In this document: positions 6,231 through 10,684 of the stretch, piece by piece
Position numbering within the stretch: position 1 is the first letter of the stretch
Layout of the letters: each line of letters begins with the position of its first letter
Origin: Candidatus Aerophobota bacterium
GTDB lineage: Bacteria; Aerophobota; Aerophobia; Aerophobales; AE-B3A
Reading direction: 5' to 3'
Length of the DNA stretch: 10,684 bases
NCBI GenBank assembly: GCA_030602105.1
Contig: JAUWAK010000031.1
Location: forward strand, 1-10,684
Notes under the pieces: generated by a model
The model's database searches: none
Seen by the model: the letters and a program-made list of their open reading frames with translations, nothing else
Told to the model about the DNA's origin: nothing
Program-made: the position numbers and the translations under genes

Positions 6231-7304
6231 TTGACTGAAAAGGAATACCAGATTGCTGTTATACCTGGAGATGGGATCGGGCCGGAGGTGGTACGGGAGG
6301 GGCTCAAGGTCCTGGGAGAGGCAGCCACAAGATGTGGATTTCGCTTTCGCAGCGCTCAGTACGACTTTGGTGGGGAAAGATATCTTCGAACTGGCGAAAC
6401 CTTGCCCTCCTCGGCTCTGGAAGAACTAAAGGAGATGGATGCCATTTACCTAGGCGCGGTGGGACATCCCCGGGTGGAGCCGGGGATTCTGGAGAAGGGG
6501 ATTATCCTGAGGATTCGCTTTGGCCTGGATCAGTATGTTAACCTGAGGCCGGTCAAACTCTATCCAGGTGTGTGGACGCCGCTTAAAGACAAAGGGCCTG
6601 ATGACATAGATTTTGTGGTAGTCCGGGAGAATACGGAGGGTCTTTATCTGGGAATTGGGGGTCTGGTAAGGGAGGGAACAGCGGACGAGATAGCTATCCA
6701 GGAGATGGTAAACACTAGAGGAGGCGTCGAAAGATGTATCCGCTACGCCTTTGAATATACCAGGAAGAGAAATAGAAAGAAAAAACTTACCCTTTCTGAC
6801 AAGGCCAATGTGCTTACCTACGCACACAATTTATGGCGTCGGGTGTTCAACGAGGTGGGAAAGGAATTTCCTGATGTTGAGAGAGAATGCGCCTTTGTGG
6901 ACGCAACCTGTATGTGGATGGTAAAAAACCCAGAATGGTTCGATGTCATGGTGACTTGCAACATGTTCGGTGATATTATTACCGACCTGGGAGCTATGAT
7001 TCAGGGAGGAATGGGCATTGCTGCAGGGGGAAATATCAATCCCCAGGGGGTTTCTATGTTTGAGCCTATCCACGGCTCTGCTCCCAAGTACGGGGGCAAG
7101 AATGTTGCATGTCCCCTGGCAGCCATCTCAGCGGCTCAAATGATGCTGGAGCACCTGGGAGAGATAGAGGCAGCCGAACTTATAGAGGAGGCTATTAAGA
7201 AGACTCTCTCCTCCGGCCACATTAAGGATCTATCCACTGCCAGCGGCCTCAAGACCGATGAGATGGGTGATATGGTGGTTAAGTTTCTAGGGGAGGGAGG
7301 CTAG
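6231..7304 (+). CDS. Isocitrate/isopropylmalate dehydrogenase family protein (LeuB-like)
   Basis: The enzyme belongs to the NAD-dependent beta-decarboxylating dehydrogenases, which oxidise and decarboxylate a 2-hydroxy acid such as 3-isopropylmalate, isocitrate or tartrate. Seen in order: IAVIPGDGIGPEVV at the N-terminus, FGLDQYVNLRPVKLYPG with substrate-binding arginines, VVRENTEGLY (Arg and Tyr of the active site), a Lys in LSDKANVL, NMFGDIITDLGAM with metal-binding aspartates, and EPIHGSAP with the NAD-site loop. I chose TTG 6231 because GGGAGG lies about five bases upstream and it gives 357 residues, the usual LeuB length. The frame stays open to ATG 6162, which would add 23 residues with no family similarity. 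No leuA, leuC or leuD is nearby, so substrate is uncertain. It follows the truncated pyr operon and may share its transcript. Confidence 0.85.
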   Translation: MTEKEYQIAVIPGDGIGPEVVREGLKVLGEAATRCGFRFRSAQYDFGGERYLRTGETLPSSALEELKEMDAIYLGAVGHPRVEPGILEKGIILRIRFGLDQYVNLRPVKLYPGVWTPLKDKGPDDIDFVVVRENTEGLYLGIGGLVREGTADEIAIQEMVNTRGGVERCIRYAFEYTRKRNRKKKLTLSDKANVLTYAHNLWRRVFNEVGKEFPDVERECAFVDATCMWMVKNPEWFDVMVTCNMFGDIITDLGAMIQGGMGIAAGGNINPQGVSMFEPIHGSAPKYGGKNVACPLAAISAAQMMLEHLGEIEAAELIEEAIKKTLSSGHIKDLSTASGLKTDEMGDMVVKFLGEGG

Positions 7305-7319
7305 TTGCTACAGCTTCCC
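7295..7319. repeat. Hairpin across two convergent stop codons
   Basis: GGGAGGC (7295-7301) can pair with GCTTCCC (7313-7319) using one G-T wobble around an 11-base loop. It spans the stop codons of the plus-strand dehydrogenase (ends 7304) and the minus-strand NDPK-like gene (ends 7308). No T-run follows on either strand, so if it ends transcription it is not a standard intrinsic terminator. Confidence 0.3.
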
Positions 7320-8480
7320 GTAGTACTGTTCTATGACTCCCCTTATGTCATCATCCTCTACCCGGACAATCGCCATTTCTCTTCTAGCTGAAGCCGGTGA
7401 GTCAGAAGCGTGGGCTACATTCATCATGATAGTCTTACCGAAGTCTTTTCTCACCGTACCCGGGGCGGCTTCCTCAGGATTGGTCTCTCCGAGAACCTTT
7501 CTGATTCTCTCAACCCCTTCCTCTCCTTCATAGACTAAAGCCAGGCACTTTTCCAGCCCTTCCTTTTTCCTTTCCTCCTGGGAGGTCTCTTGGGGATCTC
7601 TTCCCGTCATGAACTTTAAGATTCGATCAAACTGGTTATCGGCTTTATAGGCCTTCAGCTCCTCGGCAATAAGCTCTTCCACCCCTTCAGGGACAGGAAA
7701 ATCCAGGGAATTGTCCAGGAAAGAGCGAATGGGTCCTATCAGCTGTTTTTTCATCTTACCCACAAGTCTTCCTTTGATGGGCTCATAGAACTTTTCCGCT
7801 TGCTCGATTCCCATGCGAATGATCTTGGCCCCAACGATAAAAAGGCCCGTCTGCGAGAATTGGTCTATTACGTTGCCAGGTCGACAGCTACACTCCTGAA
7901 AGCTGTCCGGCTTAATGAGTACCAAGGTTCTATCGGGCCGTGCTCCTTTGGGATAGGAGATTACGTTCTCCAGTACTCCCCCATCCCGAGCTGAGTATTT
8001 TGCCCAGATTTTGATTTCTTTGATTGTTTCCTCTCGGCCACTGCCGGTGAAAACCGCCGGCTCAAAATATTTGACCTCCCCACCCTCTTCTATGTAGTCT
8101 CCGTAAGTTCCCCGAATGGTTTCCCCGATAGAGACACGGGTGATATGCCCCACTACTCTTTTTAGCTCCTCAATGGCATTTTCTCCTTCCAGGAGAAGAA
8201 GCATCACCCGGGGAGAGGGCTGCATCTCCGAAGGAAGATAGTTCTGGAAAAGATAGGCTCTGATTTGCTCCAGTATTACCTTTTCCTGCCCATTTCCCGT
8301 TTTGCCAGAGGAGAGGAGGGCTTCAGCGTATTCTTCTACCAGCTCCCGGCTGGGGCAGAACATACGGATAGCTACCAGGGATAGATTTCCCCAGGAAAGT
8401 AGCCGACCTATTACGCCCCCCGTCCGCGACTTACAGATAGTGTAGGGATTGATGAGAATGTAGCCGAGTTCTTTTTTCAT
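7308..8480 (-). CDS. Tandem nucleoside diphosphate kinase-like protein (pseudo-NDPK plus NDPK)
   Basis: NDPK transfers the terminal phosphate between nucleoside triphosphates and diphosphates through a phosphohistidine. A standard enzyme has about 140-150 residues; this one has 390 and two NDPK-like halves. In the second half, RTLVLIKPDSF (Lys190), FY at 231-232, RKVLGETNPEEAAPGTVRKD (327-346) and NVAHASDS (Asn354, His357) keep the expected catalytic residues, but about 50 extra residues lie between FYEPIKG and the strand CLALVYEG. In the first half, YILINPYTI (Asn11 where Lys is expected), LLLLEGENAIEELKRVVG, TIRGTYGDYI (121-130) and AVFTGS (Thr145 where the His is expected) show the same fold with the active site lost. 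The ATG start has AAGGAG seven bases upstream. Substrate range is unknown. Confidence 0.8.
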   Translation of the reverse strand: MKKELGYILINPYTICKSRTGGVIGRLLSWGNLSLVAIRMFCPSRELVEEYAEALLSSGKTGNGQEKVILEQIRAYLFQNYLPSEMQPSPRVMLLLLEGENAIEELKRVVGHITRVSIGETIRGTYGDYIEEGGEVKYFEPAVFTGSGREETIKEIKIWAKYSARDGGVLENVISYPKGARPDRTLVLIKPDSFQECSCRPGNVIDQFSQTGLFIVGAKIIRMGIEQAEKFYEPIKGRLVGKMKKQLIGPIRSFLDNSLDFPVPEGVEELIAEELKAYKADNQFDRILKFMTGRDPQETSQEERKKEGLEKCLALVYEGEEGVERIRKVLGETNPEEAAPGTVRKDFGKTIMMNVAHASDSPASARREMAIVRVEDDDIRGVIEQYYGKL

Positions 8481-8594
8481 AGGTTGACTCCTTAGCTTGG
8501 GTTCAGGTGTTCAATTGCCATACAACTTACATTTGGGGGAAGAAGCCTTTTTTTGGCTCAGGCCACCACAGCTATATTGAAATACCGATGGTTG

Positions 8595-8622
8595 AAAATA
8601 GCATAAATTCCTGGTCTGTCAA
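8595..8622 (-). promoter_or_regulatory. Promoter of the NDPK-like gene
   Basis: On the minus strand a perfect TTGACA (8617-8622) is followed after 16 bases by TATTTT (8595-8600), preceded by TGC (extended -10). The layout, including the ATTTATG spacer text and TGCTATT, is strikingly like the pyr promoter at 2953-2980. The start site would be near 8588, giving a leader of about 110 bases. Confidence 0.6.
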
Positions 8623-8787
8623 CGAAACCGGGGCCAGTCCTCTTTCACTTTTGGCGGGAGAAGGCTTTGGCAGCTCCTCACCCAACGGGCACCATTTTTC
8701 CTAAAACAGGCTCCATACCTCCCAGACCACCTCGCTCTTGGCCGATATGTTCGGGGAGATTGGAAAGAGCTGGTAGGAAAGAGAGGT

Positions 8788-8816
8788 TTGACAGGGTAGG
8801 CCAAACCTGATAGCAT
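8788..8816 (+). promoter_or_regulatory. Promoter of the HypE-like gene with overlapping dyad
   Basis: TTGACA (8788-8793) and TAGCAT (8811-8816) are separated by 17 bases. A perfect 7-base inverted repeat, AGGTTTG (8784-8790) and CAAACCT (8802-8808), covers part of the -35 and the spacer, where a repressor could block polymerase. Transcription would start near 8823, about 48 bases before the gene. Confidence 0.6.
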
Positions 8817-8870
8817 TTTTTTGAGCGGGGGCAATGAGAGGTCCAGAGGATATTTCACTCAGGATGAAAC

Positions 8871-9908
8871 ATGAATTTAGACTCTGATTCAGGGAAAAAT
8901 ATCGATTCTAAATTTTTCCCTGTTGGGAAGATTGAACCCCGATTTCTCGAAGATCTTATCTCCTCCATTCCCGAGGACAAGCGGGTGATCGTTGGTCCTC
9001 AGGTTGGGGAAGATGCAGCGGTGGTGGATTTTGGAGCCAATTACCTGGTCATCAAGACCGACCCTATCACTTTTACCTCCGAGAATATTGGTTGGTATGT
9101 TGTCAACATAAATGCTAATGACCTGGCTTGCATGGGGGCTACTCCACGTTGGCTTCTGGTGACGTTGCTCCTCCCCTCGAGGACGACAAAGGAGCTGGTA
9201 AGGGACGTCTTTGATCAGATAACCTCGGCCTGTAGGAAGCTTGGTATAAGCCTGGTGGGAGGGCATGCTGAAGTTACTCATAACCTTGATAGAACCTTGG
9301 CTGTCGGCAATATGGTGGGGGAAGTCCCTCGAGATAGACTCATACGGAGTTCAGGAGCAAAGGTGGGGGATGTAATTGTGCTGAGCAAAGGAATTGCCAT
9401 TGAAGGGACCCATGTTATCTATCAGAAAAAAAAAGAAGAACTGGAAAAAAGACTTCCTGCCGCAATGTTGAGGAAGATAAGAGATCTTATCTATGAGCCC
9501 GGGATAAGTGTAGTTAAGGAGGCTCTTTTGGCCAGCCAGAGGGTTAAAATTCACTCTATGCATGACCCCACTGAGGGGGGACTAAAGTCTGGACTGTGGG
9601 AGCTTGCCCATGCCTCCCGGGTAGGAGTAAGGGTGGAGAAAGAGAAGATTGCGGTACTGGAGGAAACCAAAAAACTCTGCGAGCTTTATGAATTAGACCC
9701 CCTGGGCCTCCTGGCCTCTGGTTCTCTGATCTTGACTCTGGACCGTAAAGAGGCAGAAAGGCTATCTCGGATTTATACGCAAAGGGGTATCAGGCACAGC
9801 ATTATTGGAGAAATCACCCCTCCTGAGGAAGGGATGAAGATAATCCAGAAAGGCCAAGAGTTCGAACTTGTAGTCGATAATAAAGATGAGATAAGTAAGC
9901 TGCTTTAG
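8871..9908 (+). CDS. AIR synthase-related protein, HypE-like, without C-terminal cysteine
   Basis: The 345-residue protein has the two-domain PurM/AIR-synthase fold of the HypE, ThiL and SelD superfamily, whose members bind ATP and activate or phosphorylate a substrate. Visible landmarks are VGPQVGEDAAVVD (41-53), KTDPITFTS (62-70), NANDLACMGATPRWLL (81-96), LVGGHAEVT and HDPTEGGL. True HypE ends in a Pro-Arg-x-Cys tail that carries the thiocarboxamide for the NiFe-hydrogenase cyanide ligand; this protein ends DEISKLL with no cysteine, and no other hyp gene is near. It is therefore a HypE paralogue of unknown substrate. The first 15-20 residues are not family-like, so translation might start a little later, although ATG 8871 has AGGATG upstream. 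hisA follows after 120 bases. Confidence 0.8.
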   Translation: MNLDSDSGKNIDSKFFPVGKIEPRFLEDLISSIPEDKRVIVGPQVGEDAAVVDFGANYLVIKTDPITFTSENIGWYVVNINANDLACMGATPRWLLVTLLLPSRTTKELVRDVFDQITSACRKLGISLVGGHAEVTHNLDRTLAVGNMVGEVPRDRLIRSSGAKVGDVIVLSKGIAIEGTHVIYQKKKEELEKRLPAAMLRKIRDLIYEPGISVVKEALLASQRVKIHSMHDPTEGGLKSGLWELAHASRVGVRVEKEKIAVLEETKKLCELYELDPLGLLASGSLILTLDRKEAERLSRIYTQRGIRHSIIGEITPPEEGMKIIQKGQEFELVVDNKDEISKLL

Positions 9909-10028
9909 GGGCTGAGAAGTTAGCCCTGGACCTGGATGATGCTCTGGATTTGTCCCGCGAGCCGCTCTTGTGGCCGGAGAGGTGAGATCCGGAAGGTGTG
10001 GGGCAAGATTCTTCTGAGAGGATGGAAG

Positions 10029-10684
10029 TTGCTCGTCATTCCTGCCATTGATCTAAAAGGGGGGAAGTGTGTGCGCCTAGTGCGCGGAAAGTTGGATAAG
10101 GAGACTATTTACTCGAAAGATCCCATGAAAATCGCCAAAAGATGGGTCAGGGAGGGAGCTGAGCGACTGCATGTAGTGGATCTCGATGGTGCTTTTCAAG
10201 GAAAACCGGTCCACCTGGAGCTGGTGGGGAGGATGGCTCAGGAGCTGGGTGTCCCCATAGAGTTTGGGGGAGGAATCAGGGATTTTGACATTCTCAAAAA
10301 GGTTCTGGGCAGGGGAGTGAGATATGCCATTCTGGGAAGCCGGGCCCTTTCCCTGGATTTTCTAAAGAGGGCCTCTCAAGAATTTGGCGAGCGTATTATC
10401 GTTTCTCTGGATACCAGAAGGGGTAGAGTCCTCACCGAAGGATGGACTAAGGAGGCTTCCGTAGAAGCCAAGGATCTGGCTACAGACGTCTCCAGTATAG
10501 GAGTGAGAACACTCATTTTTACCGACGCCGGCCGGGATGGAACCCTGGAAGGGGTCAACATCAAGCTGATGAGAGATTTTGTCATCTCAGTTCAGGTAGA
10601 TACCATTGTCTCGGGCGGCATATCTTCCCTGGAAGATGTGAGGAAGATTCTCAAATTACGGGATTCAGGAGTGATGGGAATCAT
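10029..10684 (+). CDS. hisA: HisA isomerase, 5' part (runs off the window)
   Basis: HisA converts ProFAR to PRFAR by an Amadori rearrangement in histidine synthesis, in a (beta/alpha)8 barrel. About 218 of roughly 240 residues are present, open to the last base. The N-terminus LLVIPAIDLKGGKCVRL carries the catalytic Asp8. VVDLDGAFQGKPVH, EFGGGIRDF, VSLDTRRGRVLTEGW and TDAGRDGTLEGVN match HisA in order, and the RDGTL-x-G stretch favours HisA over HisF. VSGGISS near the window end is the second phosphate-binding loop. The start is TTG 10029, with GAGAGG about seven bases upstream; the frame extends to an ATG at 9936 but those residues look non-coding. No other his gene is visible, so it may be an isolated gene or the start of an operon beyond the window. 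Confidence 0.9.
   Translation, partial: MLVIPAIDLKGGKCVRLVRGKLDKETIYSKDPMKIAKRWVREGAERLHVVDLDGAFQGKPVHLELVGRMAQELGVPIEFGGGIRDFDILKKVLGRGVRYAILGSRALSLDFLKRASQEFGERIIVSLDTRRGRVLTEGWTKEASVEAKDLATDVSSIGVRTLIFTDAGRDGTLEGVNIKLMRDFVISVQVDTIVSGGISSLEDVRKILKLRDSGVMGI

Larger units (their letters stand above)
8481..8870. other. Divergent intergenic region between NDPK-like and HypE-like genes
   Basis: This 390-base gap holds the NDPK-like ribosome binding site, a minus-strand promoter at 8595-8622 and a plus-strand promoter at 8788-8816 with an overlapping dyad. The roughly 110-base leader of the minus-strand gene can form a small hairpin, AGCC/GGCT around seven A residues (minus strand). A 38-codon plus-strand frame at 8588-8704 has no ribosome binding site and is not called. 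No RNA gene was recognised. Confidence 0.6.

Noticed and set aside
8588..8704. 38-codon plus-strand frame in the divergent intergenic region
   Set aside because: It has no ribosome binding site, contains the opposite-strand promoter, and resembles no known protein.
8784..8822. Dyad plus T-run before the HypE-like gene as an intrinsic terminator
   Set aside because: Seven unpaired bases separate the stem from the T-run, no plus-strand gene lies upstream, and the same bases make a good promoter.
9911..9982. Short frame reading EKLALDLDDALDL, superficially like a CarA N-terminus
   Set aside because: It lacks the start Met and the EGE-x-F block, has no operon context, and ends after about 24 codons; chance similarity is more likely.
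9936..10028. N-terminal extension of hisA from ATG 9936
   Set aside because: The extra residues are rich in Trp, Arg and Cys and unlike HisA, which begins at the LLVIPAID strand; the TTG at 10029 has its own ribosome binding site.
1..10684. CRISPR arrays, tRNA or rRNA genes, insertion sequences, toxin-antitoxin pairs
   Set aside because: No repeated spacer pattern, cloverleaf signature, transposase motif or paired small genes were seen.

Overview
The window reads as an ordinary chromosomal segment of a bacterium with compact gene packing, roughly balanced base composition and heavy use of TTG starts (four of the eight genes whose start lies in the window). A PyrR-controlled pyrimidine leader, the gene order pyrR-pyrB-pyrC and a type I dihydroorotase resemble Gram-positive bacteria and some deep-branching anaerobic phyla. 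I cannot place it more precisely from sequence alone. No transposase, phage gene, CRISPR array, rRNA or tRNA was seen.

Layout. (1) 1-620: the 3' end of a DUF711-family gene, followed at once by a 47-codon frame that looks like the tail of an aldo/keto reductase, probably a gene remnant. (2) 621-2117, minus strand: a membrane-anchored DUF362 protein with three predicted N-terminal membrane segments. (3) 2118-2512: a 395-base intergenic region with a candidate minus-strand promoter, a 15-base direct repeat and a short palindrome. (4) 2513-2956: a PaaI-type hotdog thioesterase. (5) 2953-6034: the pyrimidine operon. A strong promoter overlaps the thioesterase stop codon. It is followed by a PyrR-binding loop and an intrinsic terminator, then pyrR, pyrB and pyrC. 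A 27-codon piece that looks like the start of carA follows, overlapping the pyrC stop (ATGA). The rest of carA is missing, so the operon appears to have been cut short here. (6) 6231-7304: an isopropylmalate/isocitrate dehydrogenase-family enzyme, probably starting at a TTG. (7) 7308-8480, minus strand: a two-domain nucleoside diphosphate kinase-like protein. Its first domain has lost the catalytic histidine and its second keeps it. (8) 8481-8870: a divergent promoter region. (9) 8871-9908: a HypE-like AIR-synthase-family protein without the HypE C-terminal cysteine. (10) 10029 to the window end: the 5' part of hisA, starting at TTG.

How the parts work together. PyrB and PyrC catalyse the second and third steps of UMP synthesis, and PyrR would switch the operon off when uridine nucleotides are plentiful. 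The leader can be folded into two mutually exclusive sets of helices that link PyrR binding to the terminator. The NDPK-like protein would also act in nucleotide metabolism if its second domain is active. The dehydrogenase (leucine pathway or a relative) and HisA (histidine) are biosynthetic genes standing outside their usual operons.

The observations most worth following up are the tandem pseudo-NDPK/NDPK protein, the PyrR leader switch, and the carA remnant that truncates the pyr operon. I did not find a clearly new defence or mobile system.
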